A stretch of 64,000 bases of DNA from Salinicoccus sp. RF5 (GTDB lineage Bacteria > Bacillota > Bacilli > Staphylococcales > Salinicoccaceae). The notes beneath the pieces are model-generated. The model ran no database searches and was not told the DNA's origin. It saw only the letters and a program-made list of their open reading frames with translations. Both the position numbers and the translations under genes were made by a program. The stretch is taken from assembly GCF_020786625.1 (NCBI RefSeq), contig NZ_JAJGRC010000001.1, positions 372,001 to 436,000 of the forward strand. Reading direction: 5' to 3'. Shown here one piece after another: positions 26,499 through 35,465 of this stretch; position 1 is the first letter of the stretch, and each line of letters opens with the position of its first letter.

Positions 26499-26910
26499 TT
26501 CTGCATACTCCACAGAGGCCGTAGAGTTCAACTTTATGGTTTTTTATTTCCACATCATCCAGCTCATTCTGCCATGTTTCGACCGGGCAGTAGCGGATGA
26601 CTTTCGTGTCGCCGCATTCATCACATATGAAATGGTGATGGTGATGGGTGGTACATGAAATCTTGTAGTGCATCTCCCCGGACAATGTAGTCTGTTCGAG
26701 CACTTCTATATCCTTCAGCGTATACAGGTTGCGGTAGATCGTATCGTAGCTGATCCCTGGGTAGTCTTTGTTCATCAGCTCCTGTATATCCTTGGCGCTC
26801 AGGTACCTGTCCTCTTGAAGAAACAGTTCAATCATGCGCATCCGTTTTTGGGTAATCTTAAGGCTGTTTTCCTTCAGCCTTTCTTTATACTGAATCAATC
26901 GGTTCTCCAC
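26482..26910 (-). CDS. zur: Zinc uptake regulator of the Fur family
   Basis: A 142-residue Fur-fold repressor that shuts off zinc import when zinc is sufficient. The winged HTH covers residues about 15-80; the metal-rich THHHHHFICDEC block and the C-terminal CGVC provide the structural zinc site (two CXXC pairs). It starts with GTG at 26910 behind AGGAG and overlaps znuB by 26 bases. Zur rather than Fur or PerR is inferred from the znuCB partners and the Zur boxes ahead of the operon. Confidence 0.9.
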   Translation of the reverse strand: MENRLIQYKERLKENSLKITQKRMRMIELFLQEDRYLSAKDIQELMNKDYPGISYDTIYRNLYTLKDIEVLEQTTLSGEMHYKISCTTHHHHHFICDECGDTKVIRYCPVETWQNELDDVEIKNHKVELYGLCGVCRRTRIS

Positions 26911-27736
26911 GTTTTTTCACTCCTATACGGTCGAGAATTATGGTCGCCGCCAGAATGGCCAGCGAAACGAGTACGATCGTGCCCCCTGGGGATATATCGA
27001 GATGGAAGCTCATGAACAATCCGACGATGACCGCAACTTCGCCGAATATGACACTCGTGAACATCAGCTGGCGGAAGCTTGAAGTGACGCGCATCGCTGA
27101 AGCGACAGGCAGTGTCATCAGGGCGCTGACAAGCAGGATGCCTACGATCCGCATTGAAGCACTGATGACGAGTGCCACGACGATGATGAACATGAAGTGG
27201 ATCCACTTGTTGATATTCATGACATTCGCATACTCTTCATCGAATGAAACAAGGAACATCTCCTTGTACATCAGATAGATGAAGATGAGGACAATCACTC
27301 CGATGACGGAGATCAGAATCAGGTCGACGCTGCTCACTGCACTGATGCTTCCAAAGAGATATCCGAACAGATCCTGGTTGAATCCATCGGCGAGTGAGAG
27401 GAACAGTACGCTCAGTGCAACCCCGAAGCTCATGATGATCGGTATGGCGAGCTCCTGGTAGTGCCTGTAGACTGTACGCAGCCGCTCGATGCCGAGGGCA
27501 CCCATGACGGAGAAGATGATCCCTGTAATGAGCGGGTTGATGGTCATCCCGATCAGCGACGACAGGTAGACGCCGAATGTAATGCCGCCCAGGGTGACAT
27601 GGCTGAGTGCGTCTGCGATCAAAGACAGCCTTCTGATGACGATGAAGGTACCGATGAGGGGCGCAATCAGCCCGGCAATCAGGCCACTGACGAAAGAATA
27701 CCGGATGAACTCATATTCGAGCAGAGCCTCGATCAT
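26885..27736 (-). CDS. znuB: Zinc ABC transporter permease ZnuB
   Basis: A 283-residue ABC-3 family permease with about eight hydrophobic helices. The ATG at 27736 overlaps the znuC stop as ATGA; a GTG three codons earlier is unlikely. Together with znuC it forms the inner-membrane part of a zinc importer. No zinc-binding lipoprotein (znuA/adcA) is present in the window, so the receptor must be encoded elsewhere, as in S. aureus. Confidence 0.92.
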   Translation of the reverse strand: MIEALLEYEFIRYSFVSGLIAGLIAPLIGTFIVIRRLSLIADALSHVTLGGITFGVYLSSLIGMTINPLITGIIFSVMGALGIERLRTVYRHYQELAIPIIMSFGVALSVLFLSLADGFNQDLFGYLFGSISAVSSVDLILISVIGVIVLIFIYLMYKEMFLVSFDEEYANVMNINKWIHFMFIIVVALVISASMRIVGILLVSALMTLPVASAMRVTSSFRQLMFTSVIFGEVAVIVGLFMSFHLDISPGGTIVLVSLAILAATIILDRIGVKKRGEPIDSV

Positions 27737-28515
27737 TCGCAGCACGCCCTTTCGTGGTCATGTGAGACGAGCTGTAGTGGGAAGCCATAGATCTTGGACA
27801 GTTCCGCTTCACCCAGGTTCTTGAATTCGTGGTTGGTGCCATGGAAATGAAGATGCTCGTTCAGACAGGCGACTTCGTCCGCATGATCGACGACCACCCC
27901 TATGTCATGGGTGACGAGAAGAATCGTCACAGATTGTTCCTTGAGCCTGAACAGGACATCATAGAACTCCTTGACGTGTTTCGCATCGATGCCGACAGTC
28001 GGTTCGTCGAGGACGAGGATGCTCGGATTGTTGATCAATGCCCGTGCGATGAACACACGCTGCGTCTGTCCGCCTGACAGGAGTGAAATGTTCTTATCCT
28101 TCAAGTGGTTGATGTTGAGCATATCCAGCACTTCTTCAAGTTTCCGGTAGTCTTCCTTACCGAAACGCTTGAACAGTCCCTTGGCCTTCGTCAGGCCGCT
28201 GAGTACGACTTCGCTGACTGTTGCCGGGAAGCCTTTCGAGAAGCTGTTTGATTTCTGGGAGACATACCCGACTTCCTGCCATGCTTGGAAATTTCGCAGG
28301 CTGTTGCCATTGATGTATATTTCACCGCTCTGAAGTTTCAGGACCCCGAGGATCAGTTTGATCAGTGTCGTCTTGCCGGAGCCGTTCGGCCCCACCAGGG
28401 CGACGAAATCCCCTTTATGGATGCTGAGGTTGATGTCTTTCAAGGCGGGTGTCGTTTCCATCTTATCCCTATAAGTATAGGAGATGTTTTTCAGTTCGAA
28501 TATCGGATGATCCAT
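27733..28515 (-). CDS. znuC: Zinc ABC transporter ATPase ZnuC
   Basis: A 260-residue ATPase: Walker A GPNGSGKTT (about residues 38-46), signature LSGGQTQRVFIARAL, Walker B ILVLDEPTVGID, switch histidine LVTHD. The tail HDHERACCE is rich in possible metal ligands. The ATG at 28515 is chosen for its AAAGGAG site eight bases upstream. It is the first gene of the znuC-znuB-zur operon, which is preceded by tandem Zur boxes. Confidence 0.92.
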   Translation of the reverse strand: MDHPIFELKNISYTYRDKMETTPALKDINLSIHKGDFVALVGPNGSGKTTLIKLILGVLKLQSGEIYINGNSLRNFQAWQEVGYVSQKSNSFSKGFPATVSEVVLSGLTKAKGLFKRFGKEDYRKLEEVLDMLNINHLKDKNISLLSGGQTQRVFIARALINNPSILVLDEPTVGIDAKHVKEFYDVLFRLKEQSVTILLVTHDIGVVVDHADEVACLNEHLHFHGTNHEFKNLGEAELSKIYGFPLQLVSHDHERACCE

Positions 28516-28548
28516 CTCGCCGACTCCTTTATCATTAATCATTACAAT

Positions 28549-28595
28549 ATTATAAAGGAATGATTACGATTTGTAAATAGGAATGATTACGAAAT
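28549..28595 (-). promoter_or_regulatory. Zur operator (two tandem boxes) and -10 of znuCB-zur
   Basis: On the minus strand two copies of TCGTAATCATTCC (plus-strand 28577-28595 and 28554-28572) lie 23 bp apart. Each matches the left half of the Gram-positive Zur box AAATCGTAATNATTACGATTT. A TATAAT follows directly after the second copy, so bound Zur would cover the promoter. Confidence 0.78.
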
Positions 28596-28596
28596 A

Positions 28597-28626
28597 AAAC
28601 CAGGATGGCTGCTGCCATCCTGGTTT
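28597..28626 (-). terminator. nfo terminator
   Basis: AAACCAGGATGGC-loop-GCCATCCTGGTTT followed by a short T-rich run on the minus strand, right beside the Zur operator. Confidence 0.8.
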
Positions 28627-28633
28627 ATCCGTA

Positions 28634-29542
28634 CTACTCCTCTACTCCTGCCACCATCGGATTGATCTCCTCTTTAAGGGAAGGATTGAACTTACCGTTC
28701 CTGATCATTTCGATCTCGTGGGCATATGGTGCTATCCTGTTCTTCTTATCCGGTCCGACGAAAGGCGTTTCGAGTATTTTCGGTATGTCCCCGAAATCGG
28801 AATGGTTGATGATGTATGAAAGGGCATCGAAACCGATATGGCCAAAACCGATGTTTTCATGGCGGTCCTTGTGGGCGCCCCGTTCATTTTTGGAATCGTT
28901 GATGTGGAGGACTTTTATGCGGCCCTTGCCTATGATGCGGTCGAATTCATCCAGCACGCCGTCGAAGTCATTGACGATGTCGTAGCCTGCATCGTGCACG
29001 TGGCATGTGTCGAAGCATACGCTCAGCCTTTCATTATTCGTCACACCATCGATGATCTGTGCAATCTCTTCAAATGTACGGCCGACTTCAGACCCTTTGC
29101 CCGCCATCGTTTCGAGTGCAATCTGGACATCGTTGTCGTTCGTCAGCACTTCATTTAGCCCTTCGACGATCGATCTGATGCCACGCTCTGCTCCAGTGCC
29201 GACGTGACTGCCGGGGTGAAGGACGATCTGATTGCTGCCGAGGTGCTCGGTCCGCACAATCTCCTCCTGCAGGAATTCCACACCGTGTTCGAATACACCT
29301 TCACGTTCGGAATTGGCGATATTTATGATGTAGGGTGCATGGACGACGATCTTGGACATCCCATGATCCGCCATGTGGCGCTTGCCGGCTTCTATGTTCA
29401 GGTCTTCTATCTTCTTCCTTCTCGTGTTCTGCGGTGCACCTGTATAGATCATGAATGTATTGGCACCATAATTATGGGCACTGATGCTTGCCGCCTCCAG
29501 CATTTTCTTGCCGCTCATTGAAACGTGTGATCCTATAAGCAT
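28634..29542 (-). CDS. nfo: Endonuclease IV (AP endonuclease)
   Basis: A 302-residue TIM-barrel nuclease that incises DNA 5' to abasic sites in base-excision repair, using a trinuclear zinc centre. The N-terminal GSHVSMSGK, the [10 protein letters not shown] and VLHPGSHVG strands, [13 protein letters not shown] and [21 protein letters not shown] are diagnostic metal-ligand blocks. The ATG at 29542 has AAAGGTG at a good spacing; an ATG three codons upstream is too close to that site. Confidence 0.96.
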   Translation of the reverse strand: MLIGSHVSMSGKKMLEAASISAHNYGANTFMIYTGAPQNTRRKKIEDLNIEAGKRHMADHGMSKIVVHAPYIINIANSEREGVFEHGVEFLQEEIVRTEHLGSNQIVLHPGSHVGTGAERGIRSIVEGLNEVLTNDNDVQIALETMAGKGSEVGRTFEEIAQIIDGVTNNERLSVCFDTCHVHDAGYDIVNDFDGVLDEFDRIIGKGRIKVLHINDSKNERGAHKDRHENIGFGHIGFDALSYIINHSDFGDIPKILETPFVGPDKKNRIAPYAHEIEMIRNGKFNPSLKEEINPMVAGVEE

Positions 29543-29563
29543 TTCATTCACCTTTCTGATTTA

Positions 29564-30877
29564 CTATCTTTTTTTCTTCCTGCTCTTCGAGTGCTTCATG
29601 CGCTCCTGCTGCTTGAGGGTATTGAGTTCGTGCTTCATCTTCTTCCTGTAACCCGGCTTCACCTTCTTCGGCTTTTTCACCTTGTGGGAAAGCTGGTTCT
29701 CGAGATGGGAATCCTTGCGTTTCCGCTTTGCGCGTTCGGTCCTTGATTTTATTTCGACGAGTTCGCCCTTTTTAAGGTCCTCATGGATGAATTTATATCC
29801 TTTGGATTCAAGTGCATTGACGAGGTATTCCTCATCCGGTGTATAGAGTGTGACGGCCGTGCCTGTATAGGCACCCCTGCCCACACGTCCAACGCGGTGT
29901 GTGAAGAATTCGATGTCCTTCGGGATGTCATAGTTGATGACATGGGAGGCACCATCGATGTCGAGGCCCCTTGAAGCCAGATCGCTCGCCACCACCCATA
30001 CATATTCAAGTTCACGGATCTTCTTGATCTCTTTGGTCCGCTCCCTCGGCTTCAGGCCGCCGTGGAAAAGGCCGACATTGACGCCGTTGCTGTTGAGGTA
30101 TTCGAACAGTTCATCGGCACGTTCCTTGGAGTTGGCGAATATCAGGCCGATGTATGGCGTGATATCCTGTGTCAGCGCAAGCACTTTGGCTGCTTTGTCG
30201 TCGCCTTTCACAGGCACCAGGCTGTAGTGGATGGATGCTTTGTTCCTAGGCTGGTCGATGATGATGATCTCGGTTTCTCCGATATACTTCCTGAGGAAGA
30301 TTCGGAGCGCTTCCGGTATGGTCGCAGAGAAGACGAGGAACTGAGCCGAATCGCTGACTGTGGAAGAGATGCTGTCGATCTGCTCCAGGAAGCCGAGGTC
30401 AATCATCAGATCGGCTTCATCGATGACCAGCCTTTCGACGGAATGGAGGTTGAGGCCGCCCTTATCCCTCAAATCTTTGATTCTTGTCGGCGTACCGATT
30501 ACAATGTGGGGAGACTTGGATGCCTTCTGCACATCCCTTTCGATATCCGTGCCGCCGATGAAGGCAGCAGCCCTGATTTCAGGGAAGGACTTCAATATTT
30601 CAAGCGTCATCTGGTACAGCTGCTTTGCCAGCTCGCGCGTCGGTGCCGTGATGACAGCCTGTGTATGTGCATCCTCCGTGTTGATTTCATGTATGATGGG
30701 GAGGAGGAAGGCGTGTGATTTCCCACTGCCCGTCTCTGATTGTGCCACGACGTTCTCCTTCTTCAGGATCTTCGGGATGACACGCTCCTGTACGAGGGTA
30801 GGATGGGAAAAATTTATACTTTCGATTGCATTCAGCATCTGTTCGCTGAACCTGAATCTTTTGAATGCATTACTCAT
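29564..30877 (-). CDS. cshB: DEAD-box RNA helicase CshB
   Basis: A 437-residue RNA helicase. Q motif near the start (INFSHPTLVQERVIPKIL), motif I SETGSGKS, DEAD in VIDEADLMID, SAT in VFSATIP, and motif VI HRVGRVGR. The C-terminal 50 residues are very basic (KKPKKVKPG, KSRKKKR), suiting RNA binding. CshB enzymes help in ribosome assembly and cold adaptation. Its place between nfo and ispH matches Bacillus yqfR. Confidence 0.94.
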   Translation of the reverse strand: MSNAFKRFRFSEQMLNAIESINFSHPTLVQERVIPKILKKENVVAQSETGSGKSHAFLLPIIHEINTEDAHTQAVITAPTRELAKQLYQMTLEILKSFPEIRAAAFIGGTDIERDVQKASKSPHIVIGTPTRIKDLRDKGGLNLHSVERLVIDEADLMIDLGFLEQIDSISSTVSDSAQFLVFSATIPEALRIFLRKYIGETEIIIIDQPRNKASIHYSLVPVKGDDKAAKVLALTQDITPYIGLIFANSKERADELFEYLNSNGVNVGLFHGGLKPRERTKEIKKIRELEYVWVVASDLASRGLDIDGASHVINYDIPKDIEFFTHRVGRVGRGAYTGTAVTLYTPDEEYLVNALESKGYKFIHEDLKKGELVEIKSRTERAKRKRKDSHLENQLSHKVKKPKKVKPGYRKKMKHELNTLKQQERMKHSKSRKKKR

Positions 30878-31019
30878 TGTTTCACCTGTTTTCTTTATTG
30901 GAACTCAGGTTACATTATAACCGAAATGAAGGTGTTAGGCCACACATCATTCATACTACATGATGATTTAAAAACGTGCGGCTTTTGGTTATAATGACAT
31001 TAAGGGAGGAATATACTTC

Positions 31020-31982
31020 ATGGATATTATTAAGATAAGCCCACGCGGGTATTGTTACGGTGTCGTAGATGCGATGGTGATTGCGCGGAATGCATCTATG
31101 GACAAGACACTGCCCCGCCCAATATACATTCTCGGCATGATCGTCCACAACAAGCATGTGACGGATGCGTTTGAAGAGGACGGCATCGTCACGCTCGATG
31201 GTGCCAACAGGCTTGAAATACTGGAAGGAATCAATGAGGGCACGGTGATCTTCACTGCCCACGGCGTTTCTCCGCAAGTCAAACAGCGTGCCAAGGAAAA
31301 GGGGCTGACATGCATCGATGCTACATGCCCGGACGTCGAGGTGACCCATCAGCTCATCCGTGAGCGGACGCGGGAAGGATACGATGTCGTCTATATCGGC
31401 AAGAAGGGCCACCCGGAACCGGAAGGCGCTGTCGGTGTGTCGCCGGATCACGTCCACCTCGTCGAAACGCTCGAAGAGGTCAAGGCGCTGCCTGAGGAAC
31501 TGGCCCATAAGAAGCTCATCGTCACCAACCAGACGACGATGAGCCAATGGGATGTCGGCCATCTCATGGATCAGCTGAAGGAACAGTACCCGCACATCGA
31601 GGTCCACAAGGAAATATGCCTGGCAACGCAAGTGCGCCAGGAGGCGGTCGCCGAACAGGCACAGGAAGCAGATCTTCTGATTGTTGTGGGAGACCCGAAA
31701 AGCAACAACTCCAACCGTCTGGCACAGGTCTCTAAAGAAATCGCGCATACAAATGCCTACCGCATCAGTTCCTTGAGCGAATTGAAGACGGAATGGCTCG
31801 AGGACATAGATAGTGTGGCAGTAACAGCCGGTGCTTCCACACCAACCCCGATCGTCAAGGAAGTCATCGACTATATCAAGGAGTATGACAGGGAAAACCG
31901 TTCTGAACCGCGCTCTACAGTACCAAAGAACAAAATATTGCCAAAGATCAAGAAGGCGAAGCCTGTAAAGATCATGGATTAG
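31020..31982 (+). CDS. ispH: 4-Hydroxy-3-methylbut-2-enyl diphosphate reductase
   Basis: A 320-residue [4Fe-4S] enzyme making isopentenyl and dimethylallyl diphosphate from HMBPP, the last MEP step. Cluster cysteines are C12 (GYCYGV), C103 (ATCP) and C200 (EICLAT); the catalytic glutamate region is TNQTTMS and [10 protein letters not shown] basic C-terminal tail ([15 protein letters not shown]) follows the conserved part. GGGAGGAA precedes the ATG. It runs opposite to its neighbours. Confidence 0.96.
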   Translation: MDIIKISPRGYCYGVVDAMVIARNASMDKTLPRPIYILGMIVHNKHVTDAFEEDGIVTLDGANRLEILEGINEGTVIFTAHGVSPQVKQRAKEKGLTCIDATCPDVEVTHQLIRERTREGYDVVYIGKKGHPEPEGAVGVSPDHVHLVETLEEVKALPEELAHKKLIVTNQTTMSQWDVGHLMDQLKEQYPHIEVHKEICLATQVRQEAVAEQAQEADLLIVVGDPKSNNSNRLAQVSKEIAHTNAYRISSLSELKTEWLEDIDSVAVTAGASTPTPIVKEVIDYIKEYDRENRSEPRSTVPKNKILPKIKKAKPVKIMD

Positions 31983-31983
31983 A

Positions 31984-32019
31984 AAAAACCATCGAAGCAC
32001 AATGCTTCGATGGTTTTTT
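31984..32019. terminator. Bidirectional terminator between ispH and the NIF3-like gene
   Basis: A stem of AAAAACCATCGAAGCA with its complement and T runs on both sides; the neighbouring genes converge here. Confidence 0.88.
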
Positions 32020-33091
32020 ATTCGAAAGGATTGGTGGTGAAGCTGGTCGCATGTACAGGCAGTTCGACGCGATCCTCCACCAGACGTTTCAGGCCTTCCG
32101 CCATGAACACTTCCATATAGTGGCCGACATCGATGATGTTCCGGCCGGCAAGTTTGGCATCATAGGCTTCGTGGTATTTCACATCTCCTGTGACGAGCAC
32201 ATCGACACCTTGTGAGAATGCTTCATTGATATAGCTCATGCCGGAGCCGCCGATGATGCCGACTTTATTCATCCTGCCGGTGTTGGCGTTGACGACATTG
32301 ACGATGTCGTGCCCTGTTTTTTCCCTGATGAGTTCGACGAGGGATTCGAGCGTATCATCGTAATCGAACTTGACGCCGAGCCCCTTGTCGCTCGGTTTCT
32401 TCAGGGTGAGCACATCGTAGGCGGGTTCCTCATATGGATGGGATTTGATGAGCGCGTCAATCACCTGCTGTTCGTGCGCAGCTTCGAATATCGCTTCCAC
32501 GATATACTCATCCACATGCTCCAATTCCCCTTGCGTGCCGATATGGGGGTCCGCTTCGTCATTCGGCCTGAACTGTCCTTTCACCGGATATTCGAAGAAG
32601 CATTCGGAATAGTCGCCCTGGTTGCCGACCCCTGCATCCGAAAGGTCTTTCTTCAGCTGTTCCACATCTTCCTTTGGTATATTGATTCTGAGCTTCTTAT
32701 AGAAGTATTCATGCTTGATGAGGATTTCCGTCTGATCATATCCAAGCACTTCTGCAATCATATGACTGACGCCATGCGGCTGGTGATCCAGGTTCGTATG
32801 CATGGCGATGAGGTTGATGTCATTCCTGATCAGCTTTCTGACGATGCTGCCCACACCTGTCTCCGTGACATTTGAAACCTTCGGGAAAATCAGCGGGTGG
32901 TGGGCAATGATGACATTTGCACCCTTCTCAACCGCTTCCTCCACTGTGACGTGCGCGCAGTCAAGGGTCGTCAGAATGCCTGTGGCCTCATCATCCAAAT
33001 CCCCGACCAGCAGTCCGGTATTGTCCCATTCTTCACTATCCTTGAAGGGGGCGATGTCATCAAGGATTCCCATCAGTTCTCTAATCTTCAC
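32018..33091 (-). CDS. NIF3-family dinuclear-metal protein (YqfO-like)
   Basis: A 357-residue protein. The NIF3 halves (about 1-130 and 240-357) with metal motifs IIAHHPLIF and MHTNLDHQPHGVS flank a PII-like insert of about 110 residues starting at YFYKKLRINIP. This three-part build matches S. aureus and Bacillus members, which form hexameric toroids. The proposed activities (GTP cyclohydrolase I type 2-like, metallohydrolase) are not firmly established. Its start overlaps the trmK stop. Confidence 0.9.
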   Translation of the reverse strand: MKIRELMGILDDIAPFKDSEEWDNTGLLVGDLDDEATGILTTLDCAHVTVEEAVEKGANVIIAHHPLIFPKVSNVTETGVGSIVRKLIRNDINLIAMHTNLDHQPHGVSHMIAEVLGYDQTEILIKHEYFYKKLRINIPKEDVEQLKKDLSDAGVGNQGDYSECFFEYPVKGQFRPNDEADPHIGTQGELEHVDEYIVEAIFEAAHEQQVIDALIKSHPYEEPAYDVLTLKKPSDKGLGVKFDYDDTLESLVELIREKTGHDIVNVVNANTGRMNKVGIIGGSGMSYINEAFSQGVDVLVTGDVKYHEAYDAKLAGRNIIDVGHYMEVFMAEGLKRLVEDRVELPVHATSFTTNPFE

Positions 33092-33762
33092 TGTTCGAGC
33101 ACCTCTTTCAATGCATTTATCGTATCAGCAACTTCATCAATTTTTTCAGTGTTTGATGAGTTCTGCTTCAACTTCCCATAAATGTTCCGTTGGTGTTCCA
33201 GTTCCCTTTCGAGCTTTTCGATAAACGCCTGTTCCCTCTTTTCAAGGAGGACCGGACCGAAGATCAGCTGCTTTTCATCATAGTCGGATGAACCTGGTTC
33301 AGCGACGATGATTTCATAGAAATGCCGTCCGTCCCTGATCACTGTTTCATCAATGATGCGATAGTCGGATCTTGCAAGCACTTTCCGTACCGGATAGGTG
33401 TACGTGTTCGCCTGAAGCACCAGCCGTGGCTTTCCTCCGAGGTTATGGAGGCCGTCTTCAAGTATTTCGGCAATGAGCGGACCACCCATGCCACAGATGG
33501 TGACGGTATCCACCGCATCATCCTGGGAGACCACTTCCAGACCGGAACCAAACCGTGCCTCAATCCTGTCTTCCATGCCTTCCCTTCTGATATTGTTTAC
33601 AGTGGAATCGAAGGGGCCCTTCACCACTTCACCGCATATCGCCTGGCTGACGATTCCATTCCTGATCGCCTCTATAGGCAGGTATGCATGATCGGAACCG
33701 ATGTCGAGAAGCTTCCTCCCGGTGATGAATTCCGAGACTTTCTGTAATCTTGCATCTAGCAT
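33088..33762 (-). CDS. trmK: tRNA (adenine(22)-N1)-methyltransferase TrmK
   Basis: A 224-residue class I SAM-dependent methyltransferase that modifies A22 of tRNA. The SAM loop LLDIGSDHAYLPIEAI starts near residue 20, and CGMGG lies near the active site. The C-terminal 60 residues form a helical coiled segment, as in Bacillus TrmK. The ATG at 33762 follows GGAGG. It overlaps the NIF3-like gene, a conserved pairing next to rpoD. Confidence 0.92.
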   Translation of the reverse strand: MLDARLQKVSEFITGRKLLDIGSDHAYLPIEAIRNGIVSQAICGEVVKGPFDSTVNNIRREGMEDRIEARFGSGLEVVSQDDAVDTVTICGMGGPLIAEILEDGLHNLGGKPRLVLQANTYTYPVRKVLARSDYRIIDETVIRDGRHFYEIIVAEPGSSDYDEKQLIFGPVLLEKREQAFIEKLERELEHQRNIYGKLKQNSSNTEKIDEVADTINALKEVLEQ

Positions 33763-33790
33763 TTCATTTCCTCCATCTGATATAAATAAA

Positions 33791-33815
33791 GACTTCCACA
33801 CGATGTGTGGAAGTC
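33791..33815 (-). terminator. cccA terminator
   Basis: GACTTCCACAC-loop-GTGTGGAAGTC with T-rich sequence after it on the minus strand. Confidence 0.8.
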
Positions 33816-33827
33816 AGTAAGCAAAAG

Positions 33828-34211
33828 TTATTGTTCTGAGAAAAACTCATACAACGTTGTAACATCTTCATCTGCGATTTGATCTTCAGTGAACTCAGGC
33901 ATTGATCCTGGTCCCTCTCTCAAAGCAGCAGTGAAATCCTCTTCAGCAAGGCTGGTGCCCGCCAATGCAGGTCCCATACCGCCTGAGAAGTCCTGTCCAT
34001 GACAGGATGCGCAGTTGTCGCGTGCAAACCCTTCAGCGTCAAAGTCTCCTGAAGAAGCCTCTTCGCCTCCGCCTTCTCCACCTTCTTCGCTGGCAGTCTC
34101 TTCTCCACCGCCTTCTTCTTCTTCATTGGCGCCTTGAGAAGAAAGCAGGAATACAAGCCCGATGCCTAGGAAGATGATAAGTATAAAAGGCACAATCGGA
34201 TTACGATTCAT
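33828..34211 (-). CDS. cccA: Membrane-anchored cytochrome c (c-550 type)
   Basis: A 127-residue protein with an N-terminal membrane anchor (residues about 8-25), an extremely Glu/Gly/Ser-rich linker (about 30-55), and a small heme c domain. Heme is attached at CASCH; the sixth ligand is probably the methionine in GSMPEF. It carries electrons on the outer membrane face between the bc complex and a terminal oxidase. Its place before rpoD matches Bacillus cccA. The acidic linker resembles that of PstS in this window. Confidence 0.9.
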   Translation of the reverse strand: MNRNPIVPFILIIFLGIGLVFLLSSQGANEEEEGGGEETASEEGGEGGGEEASSGDFDAEGFARDNCASCHGQDFSGGMGPALAGTSLAEEDFTAALREGPGSMPEFTEDQIADEDVTTLYEFFSEQ

Positions 34212-34327
34212 AAAACAACCTCCCTAATCTCTTTGCAGAAACATATTCACATTTATAATTGTATATTAAATATGAGTAAAGTCAAAAGATTTTTCAGATA
34301 AAAATTTACACTGGCCAGGCTGCCTCA

Positions 34328-35437
34328 TCAATCCATGAAGTCCTTGAGGCGCTTGCTTCTGCTTGGGTGCCTCAGCTTCCTGAGGGCTTTGGCTTCAATC
34401 TGCCTGATGCGCTCACGGGTCACACCGAACACTTTGCCCACTTCCTCAAGCGTCCTTGTCCTGCCGTCATCCAGGCCGAAACGGAGCCTGAGTACATTCT
34501 CTTCCCGGTCTGTGAGGGTATCGAGTACATCCTCAAGCTGTTCCTTCAGAAGTTCATAGGCAGCATGATCGGATGGACTCTGTGCTTCCTGGTCTTCGAT
34601 GAAGTCCCCAAGGTGGCTGTCGTCCTCTTCCCCGATCGGTGTTTCAAGGGAGACGGGCTCCTGTGCAATCTTGAGGATTTCCCTGACCTTCTCAGCAGGC
34701 AGATCCATCTCCTCACCGATTTCTTCCGGTGTCGGTTCGCGACCCAGATCCTGGAGCAGCTGACGCTGGACACGGATCAGCTTGTTGATCGTTTCCACCA
34801 TGTGGACTGGGATACGGATGGTCCGCGCCTGGTCGGCGATGGCACGTGTAATGGCCTGTCTGATCCACCATGTGGCATAGGTGGAGAACTTGAAGCCCTT
34901 GGAGAAGTCGAATTTTTCGACGGCTTTGATCAGGCCCATATTCCCTTCCTGAATCAGGTCCAGGAAGAGCATGCCGCGGCCGACATACCTTTTGGCAATG
35001 CTGACGACGAGGCGGAGGTTGGCCTCAGCCAGTCGGCTTTTCGCAACCTCGTCACCCTGCTCGATCTTCTTGGCAAGTTCTATCTCTTCCTGCGCACTGA
35101 GAAGATCCACCCGGCCGATTTCCTTGAGGTACATCCTTACCGGGTCGTTTATCTTCACTCCAGGTGGTGCACTCATGTCGTGGAGATTGAGTTTTTCATC
35201 GGAGTCAGTCGTATCCTTTTCATTTATGAGCTGGATGTCATTCTCATTTATTTCATCGAAAAATTCATCCATGGCATCTGCGTCGAGTTCGAAGCTGGAC
35301 AGTTTATCAGCAATCTCTTCATGAGACAGATGACCCTGTGTCTTCCCCTTCTCCACCAGATGATTTTTGACTTGCTCTACAGATGTGAACAGTTCGACAT
35401 CTTTCAGTTCGGTCGTCTTTACGTTTTTGTCTGCCAT
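34328..35437 (-). CDS. rpoD: Primary sigma factor SigA (RpoD)
   Basis: A 369-residue housekeeping sigma factor. Region 1.1 is short (first about 90 residues), region 1.2 [11 protein letters not shown], region 2 with [29 protein letters not shown], region 3, and region 4 with the [32 protein letters not shown] that reads the -35 box. It lies directly after dnaG (gap of 28 bases) in the macromolecular-synthesis operon. Length is typical for staphylococcal SigA. Confidence 0.98.
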   Translation of the reverse strand: MADKNVKTTELKDVELFTSVEQVKNHLVEKGKTQGHLSHEEIADKLSSFELDADAMDEFFDEINENDIQLINEKDTTDSDEKLNLHDMSAPPGVKINDPVRMYLKEIGRVDLLSAQEEIELAKKIEQGDEVAKSRLAEANLRLVVSIAKRYVGRGMLFLDLIQEGNMGLIKAVEKFDFSKGFKFSTYATWWIRQAITRAIADQARTIRIPVHMVETINKLIRVQRQLLQDLGREPTPEEIGEEMDLPAEKVREILKIAQEPVSLETPIGEEDDSHLGDFIEDQEAQSPSDHAAYELLKEQLEDVLDTLTDREENVLRLRFGLDDGRTRTLEEVGKVFGVTRERIRQIEAKALRKLRHPSRSKRLKDFMD

Positions 35438-35465
35438 TTAAAGCCCTCCTATTCAGACTTCACAC

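Noticed and set aside
30951-32000. A 349-codon open frame opposite ispH
   Set aside because: It is the antisense shadow of ispH; its residue composition (many Arg, His, Leu, Phe) is typical of such shadows.
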